Source: Caballeronia fortuita (lineage in GTDB: Bacteria > Pseudomonadota > Gammaproteobacteria > Burkholderiales > Burkholderiaceae). Taken from it: a stretch of DNA of 64,000 nucleotides. Position numbers and translations under genes: made by a program. This document shows positions 54,891 through 63,461 of the stretch, piece by piece; the stretch's first letter is position 1, and each line of letters starts with the position of its first letter. Where the stretch lies: contig NZ_FCNX02000003.1 in NCBI RefSeq assembly GCF_001544835.2, positions 248,001 to 312,000 on the forward strand. The letters are read 5' to 3'. The notes beneath the pieces were generated by a model. It searched no databases. It was not told the DNA's origin and worked only from the letters and a program-made list of their open reading frames with translations.

Positions 54891-55948
54891 GCATGAGCGA
54901 ATCCATCCGCCGCACGGGAAGCGAGACGATGCCGCAGCAGGCGGCGCAGGTCGCGCCGCGCGTGCGCAAGGGCAATCTGTACGCGCAACTGATGCGCAAT
55001 CCGGAGTGGTTCACGGTCGGGCTGATCGTGGTGACGTGTCTGGTCGTGGGCAGCATCAACCCGCGTTTCTTCCAGTTCGCGACGCTGTTCGACATGCTGC
55101 ATTCGGCGACGACGGTTTCTCTGTTCGCGCTCGGCACGCTCGTCGTATTAGCGTCGGGCGGTATCGACGTGTCGTTCACGGCGATCGCCGCGTTGACGAT
55201 GTATTCGATCACCAAGGCCGTCTTCGCGTGGTGGCCCGAGTGCCCGTTCGTGCTGATCCTGCTTGCGGGCGCAATCGGCGGCGTGATTCTCGGCATCATC
55301 AACGGCATGCTCGTGCATAGGTTGAAGGCGCCGTCGCTGATCGTGACCATCGGCACGCAATATCTGTTTCGCGGGTTGCTGCTGACTTTCGTCGGCACAC
55401 AGTTCTTCATGAACATCCCGCACAGCATGGATACGTTCGGGCGCTTGCCGCTGTTTTTCTATCACACGTCGGACGGCTTGCGCGCGGTGCTGCCGGTGTC
55501 GGTGCTCGCGCTCGTGATCGCGGCGGTCGTCACGTGGTGGCTGCTCAATCGCACGATGATGGGCCGCGGCGTCTACGCGATGGGCGGCTCGCTTGCGATT
55601 GCGGAACGTCTCGGCTACAACCTGCGCGCGATTCATCTTTTCGTGTTCGGCTATACCGGCTTGCTCGCGGGCGTCGCGGGCATCCTGCACGTATCGACGA
55701 ACCGGCTCGCGAATCCGTTCGATCTCGTCGGCACGGAACTCGATGTGATCGCGGCGGTGATTCTCGGCGGCGCGCGCATCACGGGCGGCACCGGAACGGT
55801 CGTGGGCACGCTGCTGGGCGTCGTGCTGGTGACGCTCATCAATAGCGTGCTGATTCTCATCGGCGTGCCGAGCACGTGGCAGAAGGTCATCATCGGCGCG
55901 TTCATTCTGGTCGCGGGGACGTTGTTTGCGCTGGGACGCAGGCAGTAA
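54887..55948 (+). CDS. Sugar ABC transporter permease 2
   Basis: A 353-residue permease of the same class as that at 51222: ALGTLVVLASGGIDVSFTAIAALTMYS, MLVHRLKAPSLIVTIGTQYLFRG and the conserved LDVIAAVILGGARITGGTGTVVGTLLGVVLVT. It starts 4 bases inside the ATPase gene (ATGA), preceded by a short MSMSESIRRTG soluble N-terminus. A bidirectional terminator follows. Confidence 0.92.
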   Translation: MSMSESIRRTGSETMPQQAAQVAPRVRKGNLYAQLMRNPEWFTVGLIVVTCLVVGSINPRFFQFATLFDMLHSATTVSLFALGTLVVLASGGIDVSFTAIAALTMYSITKAVFAWWPECPFVLILLAGAIGGVILGIINGMLVHRLKAPSLIVTIGTQYLFRGLLLTFVGTQFFMNIPHSMDTFGRLPLFFYHTSDGLRAVLPVSVLALVIAAVVTWWLLNRTMMGRGVYAMGGSLAIAERLGYNLRAIHLFVFGYTGLLAGVAGILHVSTNRLANPFDLVGTELDVIAAVILGGARITGGTGTVVGTLLGVVLVTLINSVLILIGVPSTWQKVIIGAFILVAGTLFALGRRQ

Positions 55949-55975
55949 AACCGTTCAGGAAAAAGCGGAACAAAA

Positions 55976-56016
55976 AAAGGCTCGTTCGAATGTGGAACGA
56001 GCCTTTCCGTTTTTTA
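55976..56016. terminator. Bidirectional intrinsic terminator
   Basis: AAAGGCTCGTTC and GAACGAGCCTTT form a 12-base stem with a 7-base loop, followed on the plus strand by T6 (56010-56015) and preceded by an A7 run (a T7 on the minus strand). It ends both the transporter operon and the convergent deoR. Confidence 0.9.
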
Positions 56017-56026
56017 TCGGAACGAT

Positions 56027-56749
56027 TCAGTCGCGTTTGCGATGCGACTGTCCTTCCTCGGTAATCACGGAATCGAATTCGGAAAGCTGCGAGAAGCGCA
56101 CGGCCTTGACCTTGCCGAATTTGCTCGCATCGACGACCAGATGACGTTCCACCGCGCTCGCCATCGCAGCCTGCTTGATGGCGACTTCATGAAAGTTCCA
56201 GCACGTGACGCCGCGTGCTTCATCTACGCCGCCCGCCGACATGAACGCCTTGTTGATCCCCATGCGCCGCAAGGTCTCGACGCTCTCGTCGCTCGCGAAC
56301 GATTCCGACGACGGCACGTACACGCCGCCGAGCAGGATCATCCGCACGTTCGGCTTGCGCCGCAGGATCTCCGCGACGTTGAGCGAATAACACACGACGG
56401 TCAGATGCATCTCCGTGGGAATCTGCCGCGCGAGTGTGGTCAGGGTCGTGCCGCAATCGATGAAGATGGTTTCGCTGTCCGCGAGCAGACGCGCCGCATG
56501 ATTCGATGCGACGGCCTTCGCCTGCGCGAAATGATCCTCCTCTTCCTCGATGGTGTAGCCCGCATTGGGCACGTCGGCGGCGCTGACGATATAGCCGCCG
56601 AGATAGGTGAACTGGCCGGGATGCGCCGCGATATCACGGCGCACCGTCATTTCCGATACGCCGAGCAAGGCGGCCGCATCGCGCAGACGCATGACGTTCT
56701 GTTTTTCGAGCGCGCCGGAGAGGGCGCGCAGGCGGTCGTTCTTGGCCAT
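56027..56749 (-). CDS. deoR: DeoR-type transcriptional repressor
   Basis: A 240-residue DeoR/GlpR-family repressor. The helix-turn-helix reads MRLRDAAALLGVSEMTVRRDIAAH (residues 20-43), nearly identical to E. coli DeoR (LKDAAALLGVSEMTIRRDL). The sugar-phosphate sensor keeps FIDCGTTLTTLARQIP, VCYSLN, GVTCWN and VVDASKFGKVKAVR, each matching E. coli DeoR positions, not GlpR or AgaR. DeoR responds to deoxyribose-5-phosphate, the DeoC substrate, which ties the whole cluster to deoxyribose. It is convergent with the transporter operon. Confidence 0.9.
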   Translation of the reverse strand: MAKNDRLRALSGALEKQNVMRLRDAAALLGVSEMTVRRDIAAHPGQFTYLGGYIVSAADVPNAGYTIEEEEDHFAQAKAVASNHAARLLADSETIFIDCGTTLTTLARQIPTEMHLTVVCYSLNVAEILRRKPNVRMILLGGVYVPSSESFASDESVETLRRMGINKAFMSAGGVDEARGVTCWNFHEVAIKQAAMASAVERHLVVDASKFGKVKAVRFSQLSEFDSVITEEGQSHRKRD

Positions 56750-56767
56750 CGGAGCGGCGCTGTGTGA

Positions 56768-56801
56768 TGTTAGATTCTATTCGCGGGATGAAAGAATTAT
56801 A
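56768..56801 (-). promoter_or_regulatory. deoR promoter and DeoR-like operator
   Basis: On the minus strand TATAAT (56796-56801) is a perfect -10 box with a poor -35. Downstream at 56768-56780 lies TGTTAGATTCTAT (plus strand), close to the E. coli DeoR palindrome TGTTAGAATTCTAACA (one base shorter, right arm ending TAT instead of TAACA). It is placed over the expected start region, consistent with autorepression. Confidence 0.45.
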
Positions 56802-56807
56802 ACAATG

Positions 56808-56830
56808 CAAGCCGCGCTTTTAGCGGCTTG
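56808..56830 (-). terminator. Hairpin between the RibD-type gene and deoR
   Basis: CAAGCCGC and GCGGCTTG pair over 8 bases with a 7-base loop, 31 bases past the RibD-type stop codon on the minus strand. No T-tract. Possibly a weak terminator for that gene. Confidence 0.4.
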
Positions 56831-56860
56831 TGGCGGGTCGCGCGGGTAAATCCCGAGACG

Positions 56861-57541
56861 TCAGGACCTGCGTGTGTAGCGCAGCCAGACGACGTCGTGT
56901 TCCAGTTTTTCGACGGAGTCGAGCTTGAGATAGGCGGGCGCTTTCCACTGGTCCATCGCGACTTCGAACGATGACGTATGCGCTTCGCGTCCATCGACCA
57001 GCGGAATGATCAGCACGCTGACTTCGTCGGCGAGTTGCGCATTGACGAACGCGCCCGACACATGACCGCCGCCTTCAACGATCAGCGTTCCGATCTTTAG
57101 TTCGCGTTCGAGCGTATCGACAACGCGCTTCAGTTCGATATCGTCCTTGCCGCCGAACACATACGACGCATCGATTGATTGCAGATACGCGAGGTAGTCA
57201 TCGTCGACACTCTCGGCCAGCACTTCGACGATATGTGATTCGAGCGCCGTATTGCTCTTCCACGCGACACGTCCCTTCGGATCGATGGAAATGGCGTACT
57301 GGTTCGCGTCGCGCCTGGCGAAATGATCCGTGCGAGCTATCGGCCCCTTCGCGAGTCCGCGCGGATAGTCGCGATCCTTGCCGTGCGAGATTTCCTGCAT
57401 CGTCACGCGGCCGCACACCCAGGCATCGGCGTTGAACTTCGCGGCGGTGTCTTCGTATGTCGGCGACGCGTATTCGAGATTCCAGTTATCGGTGAGGCTG
57501 CGGCCGTCGACCGACGACATCATGTGACAGACGATATGCAT
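56861..57541 (-). CDS. RibD C-terminal (dihydrofolate reductase-like) family protein
   Basis: A 226-residue reductase of the RibD_C/DHFR-like fold. It begins MHIVCHMMSSVDGRSLTDNW and has the family segments WVCGRVTMQEISHG, VFGGKDDIELKRVVDTLERE and GTLIVEGGGHVSGAFVNAQLADEVSVLIIPLVDG (GGGxxx near residue 160). Such proteins reduce pteridine-like or other substrates with NADPH; the substrate is unknown. It points the same way as deoR but its connection to deoxyribose is not evident. Confidence 0.85.
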   Translation of the reverse strand: MHIVCHMMSSVDGRSLTDNWNLEYASPTYEDTAAKFNADAWVCGRVTMQEISHGKDRDYPRGLAKGPIARTDHFARRDANQYAISIDPKGRVAWKSNTALESHIVEVLAESVDDDYLAYLQSIDASYVFGGKDDIELKRVVDTLERELKIGTLIVEGGGHVSGAFVNAQLADEVSVLIIPLVDGREAHTSSFEVAMDQWKAPAYLKLDSVEKLEHDVVWLRYTRRS

Positions 57542-57673
57542 TTCGTTCTCCAGGGGCTAAGGCGGGAAAGGGCTTCGTGCATCGATCGGTGCAAGCGCCG
57601 TGCCGCCTGCGAAGATCACGCAAACGCGAGAAAATATGTACTTGTTCCGCTTTTTTTTGAAACGCTTCCAGTC

Positions 57674-58888
57674 ATGTCAGATATCGCCACCACCATGCCG
57701 CGTCGCGCGGACATCAACCCGAAGCCGCTCGCCGTCGCGGCGCTGCTGATCGTGCTCGGCGCGGTGTATCTCGGGCAAACCGTCGGCGCGCGTCAGGCTG
57801 CGCTGTATGTCGTCGGCGCGCTGCTAGGCGTCGCGCTCTATCACGCGGCATTCGGTTTCACGTCGGCGTGGCGCGTGTTCATCGCCGATGGACGCGGCGC
57901 CGGACTGCGCGCGCAAATGTTGATGCTCGCGGTCGGTGTCGCGCTGTTCTTTCCCGCGCTGTCCGCGGGTACGCTTTTCGGAACACCCGTGACCGGGCTC
58001 GTGTCGCCTGTGGGCACCTCGGTGATCGTGGGCGCGTTTATCTTCGGTATCGGCATGCAGTTGGGCGGCGGCTGCGCGTCGGGCACGCTGTACACGGTCG
58101 GCGGCGGCAGCACGCGCATGATCGCGACGCTCGTTGCGTTCATCGCGGGTTCCGTCATCGCGACCGCCCACATGCCGTTCTGGACCGCGTTGCCGCAATT
58201 GCAGCCGATATCGCTCGTGAAGACACTCGGCGCCGGCCCCGCGCTCGCCGTCAACTGGATCGTGTTCGCGCTGATCGCGGCGGTGAGCGTCGTCATCGAG
58301 AAACGTCGTCATGGCAAGCTCGTCGCCGCGCACGTGCAGCCGGCGCATACGTCGCCGTGGCTGCACGGGCCGTGGCCGCTCGTGGCGGGCGCCATCGCGC
58401 TCGCCGTGCTCAACTTTGCGACGCTCGCGCTGTCCGGTCGGCCGTGGGGCATCACGTCGGCGTTCGCGTTGTGGGGCGCGAAGGCGGCGGCGCTCATCGG
58501 CGTCGATACCGCGAACTGGCCGTACTGGACGAGCAAGGCCAACGCTGCCGCGCTCGCCGCGCCGATTTCGCGCGATGTGACTTCAGTGATGGATATCGGC
58601 ATCGTGCTCGGCGCGATGCTGGCCGCCGCGCTCGCCGGCCGCTACGCGCCCGTGTGGCGCGTGCCGATGCGCTCGCTGATCGCGGCGATCGTCGGCGGAC
58701 TGCTGCTCGGCTACGGCGCGCGGCTCGCGTATGGCTGCAACATCGGCGCGTATTTCAGCGGCATCGTGTCGGGCAGTCTGCACGGCTGGCTGTGGCTCGT
58801 CGCCGCGTTTTTCGGCAATGTCGCCGGCACACGGATGCGTCCGTTTTTCGGACTCGAAGTCGAACGCCTGCGGCCTACGTCCTGCTGA
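57674..58888 (+). CDS. YeeE/YedE family transporter
   Basis: A 404-residue integral membrane protein with about nine helices, built of two internal repeats. The conserved cysteines appear in GMQLGGGCASGTLYTVGGG and ARLAYGCNIGAYFSGIVSGS, typical of the YeeE/YedE thiosulfate-uptake family. It would carry thiosulfate or related sulfur species across the inner membrane. ATG 57674 lies shortly after a T8 run; a TusA-like partner is not adjacent. Divergent from the RibD-type gene. Confidence 0.9.
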   Translation: MSDIATTMPRRADINPKPLAVAALLIVLGAVYLGQTVGARQAALYVVGALLGVALYHAAFGFTSAWRVFIADGRGAGLRAQMLMLAVGVALFFPALSAGTLFGTPVTGLVSPVGTSVIVGAFIFGIGMQLGGGCASGTLYTVGGGSTRMIATLVAFIAGSVIATAHMPFWTALPQLQPISLVKTLGAGPALAVNWIVFALIAAVSVVIEKRRHGKLVAAHVQPAHTSPWLHGPWPLVAGAIALAVLNFATLALSGRPWGITSAFALWGAKAAALIGVDTANWPYWTSKANAAALAAPISRDVTSVMDIGIVLGAMLAAALAGRYAPVWRVPMRSLIAAIVGGLLLGYGARLAYGCNIGAYFSGIVSGSLHGWLWLVAAFFGNVAGTRMRPFFGLEVERLRPTSC

Positions 58889-59109
58889 ACATCACGCGCG
58901 CGATGTATTTTTGAGCGTGAAGTTGGCGACCTAGCCGTCCGGATGCAGCGAATCGCGCCTGAAGCAATGCTGCGCGCGCGGCCGAGCGCCGCTTACGCGC
59001 GTGGCCTCAAAGCGATCGCACGATATTCCGGAACGTTTCGGATCATCGGGAAACGAATTGCGTGTGCGAGACGCATCGGACTGCCGGACGATGTGCGAAA
59101 ATCGCCGGC

Positions 59110-59361
59110 ATGAAAAAGACCATTCTGCTCGTAGTTCCGGTGTTGCTGATCGCGCTTGTTCCGCTTGCGCGAGCGAGCGTCGAATCGGGCGCGCACCAGT
59201 TCAAAGAGGACGTGAAATCGGCGGGGCGCCAGACCGGGCACGCGGCCCGCGATGCTGCGCATGCTATCGGCGACGGTGCGAAGTCGGCGGGTCATGCCAT
59301 CGCGGATACGTCGAAGCGCGGCTATCATGCGACCAGGAAGTGGGTGACCGGCAAAGAATAA
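59110..59361 (+). CDS. Small exported protein with amphipathic repeats
   Basis: An 83-residue protein with signal MKKTILLVVPVLLIALVPLARA and a mature part of repeated A-rich, Lys/His-spaced helices (HQFKEDVKSAGRQTGHAARDAAHAIGDG and KSAGHAIADTSKRGYHATRK as separate pieces). The heptad-like pattern suggests an amphipathic, surface- or lipid-binding peptide. No family recognised. The gaps 58889-59109 and 59362-59650 hold no other feature. Confidence 0.65.
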   Translation: MKKTILLVVPVLLIALVPLARASVESGAHQFKEDVKSAGRQTGHAARDAAHAIGDGAKSAGHAIADTSKRGYHATRKWVTGKE

Positions 59362-59650
59362 ATCGATCGTCGCCGCTCGACATCCCCGCGCGTGGCGAAG
59401 CGGAGATCGACCTCTTATTCGATGAAACGTCAGTAGACGAACCTGTTCGGCCACGCACTGCGCGCAGGGCCAACGCGAGGCTTTCGCATCGCGGGGTAGT
59501 GCTGTCTTGTGCTCGCGTTGCGCTTCGTCGTCGATCATGATGGATAGGGCGCTCGCGCTCGTCGGCTACAGCGTTGCACGAGTCCTGCGACGGGCCTCGT
59601 GCTCGGCGGCCTCATGGTCTATGAGCGCCTTGGCGCGCTGAGCGATGCCG

Positions 59651-60775
59651 TCACCAGCCGTGAAAGCGCGGCCATTCGACCGTGCTGCCATCGCTCGACA
59701 GCCCGTGATACGCGGGATATTGCGCGCCCGTCGCGCATGCGTGATTCGGCAGAATGCGCAGCTTCATGCCGATGGGAAAGCGCCCCGCGAGATCATCGCA
59801 ATTCGCAACGGCGAGAATGCCGTGCTCCTGATTGGCACCAACGAGCTCGCAGCCTTCGAGCGGGGTGCCGTCGAGCGCGCAAGCAAGCCCATAGCCATAA
59901 TCACGCGTCTGCTTCGACGTGCCGCGATCGCGGCTCATCGCCATCCATCCTGCATCGACGATGACCCAGCCCTTGCCGGGCTGATGACCGATGACGCTCG
60001 CAAGCACGCTCAACGCGATGTCGCTCGAATCGCAAACGCCGACGTTCGCCATGACGAGGTCGAAAAGCACGTACACGCCGGCGCGCACTTCGGTCACACC
60101 TTCGAGATGCCGGGCGGCGAGCGCGGTCGGCGTCGAGCCGATGCTCACCGTTCTGCACGGAATGCCCGCGTCGCGCAGACGTTGCGCCGCGTGCACGCAT
60201 CCGGCACGTTCCTGTTCCGCGAGCGCGGCGAGCGCCTCGGGATCGTTCAGTTCATAGCTTGAACCCGCATGCGTCATCACGCCGCCTACTTCGATACCGC
60301 CGTCGTGCAGCACGCGGCCGATGGAGACGAGCGCGTCATCATCGGGTGTGAGACCCGAGCGATGACCATCCGTATCGATCTCCAGCCACACTTCGAATGT
60401 ATCGTTCGCCGCTTTGCAGAACTCGACGATCGCCACGGCCGCCGCCACGTTGTCCGCGATGATCTTCAGATCGCAGCCGTTTTGCTTGAGCGCCAGCGCA
60501 CGCGGCAGTTTCGCGGGCGCCATGCCGACGGCGTAGAGAATGTCCGCGACGCCCGCCGCGAAAAATTCCTCGGCTTCCTTCAACGTCGATACGGTGATGC
60601 CGCGCGCGCCCGCCGCAATCTGGGCACGCACGACATCGGCGCACTTGGTCGTCTTCACATGCGGGCGAAACGTCACGCCGAGTGCGTTCAGATGCGTCTG
60701 CATCCTGTCGATGTTGCGCTGCATTCGCGCGATATCGATGATGGCGGCGGGTGTGTCGAGTTGTTCGAGTTTCAT
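59651..60775 (-). CDS. DSD1 family PLP enzyme (D-threonine aldolase / D-serine dehydratase type)
   Basis: A 374-residue fold-III PLP enzyme. Lys41 in RPHVKTTKC is the expected PLP Schiff-base lysine, HAGSSYEL and VSIGSTPTAL bind the cofactor, and His345 with Cys347 in LPNHACATG are the metal ligands of D-serine dehydratases and D-threonine aldolases. It would cleave or dehydrate a D-3-hydroxy amino acid; several activities remain possible. The next minus-strand gene is a DMT exporter 31 bases upstream of it, so they are likely cotranscribed. Confidence 0.88.
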   Translation of the reverse strand: MKLEQLDTPAAIIDIARMQRNIDRMQTHLNALGVTFRPHVKTTKCADVVRAQIAAGARGITVSTLKEAEEFFAAGVADILYAVGMAPAKLPRALALKQNGCDLKIIADNVAAAVAIVEFCKAANDTFEVWLEIDTDGHRSGLTPDDDALVSIGRVLHDGGIEVGGVMTHAGSSYELNDPEALAALAEQERAGCVHAAQRLRDAGIPCRTVSIGSTPTALAARHLEGVTEVRAGVYVLFDLVMANVGVCDSSDIALSVLASVIGHQPGKGWVIVDAGWMAMSRDRGTSKQTRDYGYGLACALDGTPLEGCELVGANQEHGILAVANCDDLAGRFPIGMKLRILPNHACATGAQYPAYHGLSSDGSTVEWPRFHGW

Positions 60776-60806
60776 GATTGCATTGTCGAGCGATGGTCAG
60801 GCGATG

Positions 60807-61709
60807 TCAGGCGATCGGTCCTTCGGGGAGCTTGCGTTGCCATGCGACGGCGATCGCACTGCCCACGATCAGCGCGATGCCCGCGAGCGAAAGCGGCGCG
60901 ATGACCTCGCCCCACGCGATGTACGCGAAGAGCGCCGCCCACACAATGCTCGTGTAGTTGAAAGGCGCAAGCGTACCTGCGTCGGCGCGCCGAAAGGCCA
61001 CCGTCATCAGGATCTGCCCGGCGGTCGCCAACGCGCCGAGCAACGCCATCAGCACGAGCGCGTCGAGCGCCGGCGTCTTCCAGCTGAACGGCAACGTGGC
61101 CGCGGTGACGACGGTTCCCACCATCGTAAAGAACAGGACCGTGGTGCGTGAATCGTCGGTCGAGCGGATCCGTTTGATCTGAATGATCGAGAGCGCGCCG
61201 CACAACGCGCTGCACAGCAAGAGCGCCGGCCCGAGCCAGTTCGACTCGCCGCCGCCCGGGCGCACGACGAGCAGCACGCCTGCGAAGCCGGCGAGCGCAG
61301 CCACCGCCGAGCGCGTCGTGAGCCTATCTTTCAGCATGAAGGGCGCGAGCACGACGACGAGCAACGTCTCCGAATACGCGATCGCCACGGCCTCGCCGAG
61401 CGGAATGTACGGCAAGCCCGCAAAGAAGAAACCAGATGCGCCGAGCAACGTCAGCGCGCGCCAGGTCTGTCCCCTGAAGTCGAGGCGCTTCATGCGATCC
61501 ATCAGCGAACGCTCGCCGACGCAACACGCCGCGATAGCCGGAACGAGGCCGAACAACATGCGGAAGAACGTGAGCTCATTTGCCGGATAGTGCAGCGCGA
61601 CGGCTTTCGCGAGCGTATCGACGATAGCAAAGCACAGCATCGAAGCAAGGATGAAGCCAATGCTCGCAATCGGCAGAGGGTTCGTGCGTGTGACGACGGT
61701 GGAGGGCAT
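60807..61709 (-). CDS. EamA/DMT family transporter
   Basis: A 300-residue membrane protein with ten helices in two EamA repeats: FILASMLCFAIVDTLAKAVALHYPANELTFFR and ALLLCSALCGALSIIQIKRI, SIVWAALFAYIAWGEVIAP. These drug/metabolite transporters export amino acids or other metabolites. ATG 61709 is used; ATG 61742 adds 11 residues. Linked to a D-amino-acid enzyme gene, an amino-acid-related role is possible. Confidence 0.87.
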   Translation of the reverse strand: MPSTVVTRTNPLPIASIGFILASMLCFAIVDTLAKAVALHYPANELTFFRMLFGLVPAIAACCVGERSLMDRMKRLDFRGQTWRALTLLGASGFFFAGLPYIPLGEAVAIAYSETLLVVVLAPFMLKDRLTTRSAVAALAGFAGVLLVVRPGGGESNWLGPALLLCSALCGALSIIQIKRIRSTDDSRTTVLFFTMVGTVVTAATLPFSWKTPALDALVLMALLGALATAGQILMTVAFRRADAGTLAPFNYTSIVWAALFAYIAWGEVIAPLSLAGIALIVGSAIAVAWQRKLPEGPIA

Positions 61710-61896
61710 GACGCTCGAGGTCGTGTAGGAGCCTCGAATCATCGCATAGTTGCACCTGCCGCACGGACGTGGACCCGTTCGGGCCCGATCTCTACGGGAA
61801 AGCCATTATTTTTGATCGGTTGACTCGACGAAAAGTCCTGCTAGCATAGCTTCAACAGATCATCAGCATACTGATTGATTTCCGAAGGGGCGACGG

Positions 61897-62202
61897 ATGG
61901 CACTCAAATTCGCGGCGAAGCTCGCCGATCTCGTGGAAGACGAACCGCTCGGCGTGACGATCGGCGAGGAGCGCATCGCGCTCTATCTGCTCGATGGAGA
62001 CGTGCACGCCACGCACAACGTTTGCACGCATCAGTTCGCGCTGTTGAGCGATGGCTATATGGAAGACGGATGCATCGAATGTCCGCTGCATCAGGGGCGT
62101 TTTGACATCCGCACGGGCGCCGCGCAGTGTGCGCCGGTCACGCAGCCGATCCGCGTGTACGGCGTGCAGGTGGAAGGCGGCGAGATCTACGTCGATCTCT
62201 GA
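61897..62202 (+). CDS. Rieske [2Fe-2S] ferredoxin
   Basis: A 101-residue Rieske ferredoxin. Ligands: Cys43 and His45 in CTHQFALLSDG, Cys62 and His65 in CPLHQGRFDIRTG. The ribosome site GAAGGGG precedes ATG. A reductase gene follows 14 bases later and an oxygenase alpha-subunit gene after that, so it carries electrons to that oxygenase. It is a paralogue of MocE at 17737. Confidence 0.94.
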   Translation: MALKFAAKLADLVEDEPLGVTIGEERIALYLLDGDVHATHNVCTHQFALLSDGYMEDGCIECPLHQGRFDIRTGAAQCAPVTQPIRVYGVQVEGGEIYVDL

Positions 62203-62216
62203 TACGCGTGAAGACC

Positions 62217-63461
62217 ATGACGCAGACTGTACTCATCATCGGCGCGGGGCAGGCGGGTGCGCGCGCGGCGCAGGCGTTGCGCACGCACGGTTACGAAGGG
62301 CGCATCGTGCTTGCCGGCGATGAACGTCATGCTCCGTATGAAAGGCCGCCGCTGTCCAAGGACGTGCTCATCGCACCGGACGACGACGATTGCTTCAAGG
62401 GCTGGGTACATACCGCCGAGCTTTACGTCGATGCGCGCATCGAATGGCTCAACGATCGTGTGTTGAAGCTCGATACCCAAGCGCATGTCGCGATGCTCGA
62501 ACGCAGCGGCGCATTGCGCTACGACCATTGTCTCCTGACGACGGGCGGCCGCGCGCGCCAATTGCCGGGCGCGATCGAAGGCCCGCATGTCTTCTATCTG
62601 CGTACGCTCGACGATGCGATGCGTCTGCGTGCGCGGCTCGCCACCGCGCGATCGGTCGCCGTGATCGGCGGCGGATTTCTGGGGCTGGAATTTGCGGCGA
62701 GCGCGCGAACGCGCGGCATCGACGTCAGCGTGTTCGAAACGGGATCGAGCTTGTTGGCACGAGCATTGCCGCCGGTGCTCTCCGAACGTTTGCGCACGAA
62801 GCACGAGTCGCACGGCGTGCGCTTCATGTTCGATGCGAAGGCGCTGCAAGTCGACGCGCACGCAACCGGCGTGCAGATCAACGCGGAGAGCTTCGATCTG
62901 TGCGTGATCGCCATCGGACAGACGCCGAACGACGAACTCGCGCGAGACGCGGGCATGACGACGAATAACGGCATCGTCGTCGATCGTCATTGCCGCACAT
63001 CCGCGCCCGATGTCTACGCGGCAGGCGATTGCGCGAACTTTCCGTTCGGCGAGAACGATCGCGCGACGCGTCTCGAATCGTGGCAGAACGCGCAGGAACA
63101 GGCGATCGTCGCGGCGCGCAATATCACCGGCGATGCAGTCGCCTATGCGCCGACGCCGTGGTTCTGGACCGATCAATTCGACTGGAACATCCAGATGCTC
63201 GGCCTGCCGGATAGCGCGGCCGATCGATGGATCGAACGCGCGGGCGCCGATGGCAGGACCGTGCTCATGGGCCTGCGCGATGGCGTCATCGCTCAGGTTG
63301 TCGCGATCAATCAGGGGGGCGAGTTGCGTGCGATAAGACGGCTCGTCGAAGAGGGCGTGCCGGTGGACGCCGCCATGCTCGCGGACCCCACGATCAAGCT
63401 GCGTCAGCTCGATAAGCTGCTTCGCTCCACACACTCGGGAGATCAAGGTGTACTCGTCTGA
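62217..63461 (+). CDS. Ferredoxin reductase (FAD-dependent)
   Basis: A 414-residue flavoprotein reductase. FAD-binding GAGQAGARAAQALR at residues 9-22, the APYERPPLSKD motif, a second nucleotide fold VIGGGFLGLEFA for NAD(P)H and DVYAAGDCANFP near residue 275. It reduces the adjacent Rieske ferredoxin with NADH. It overlaps the next oxygenase gene by 14 bases. It is the only ferredoxin reductase gene in the window and might also serve MocE. Confidence 0.93.
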   Translation: MTQTVLIIGAGQAGARAAQALRTHGYEGRIVLAGDERHAPYERPPLSKDVLIAPDDDDCFKGWVHTAELYVDARIEWLNDRVLKLDTQAHVAMLERSGALRYDHCLLTTGGRARQLPGAIEGPHVFYLRTLDDAMRLRARLATARSVAVIGGGFLGLEFAASARTRGIDVSVFETGSSLLARALPPVLSERLRTKHESHGVRFMFDAKALQVDAHATGVQINAESFDLCVIAIGQTPNDELARDAGMTTNNGIVVDRHCRTSAPDVYAAGDCANFPFGENDRATRLESWQNAQEQAIVAARNITGDAVAYAPTPWFWTDQFDWNIQMLGLPDSAADRWIERAGADGRTVLMGLRDGVIAQVVAINQGGELRAIRRLVEEGVPVDAAMLADPTIKLRQLDKLLRSTHSGDQGVLV

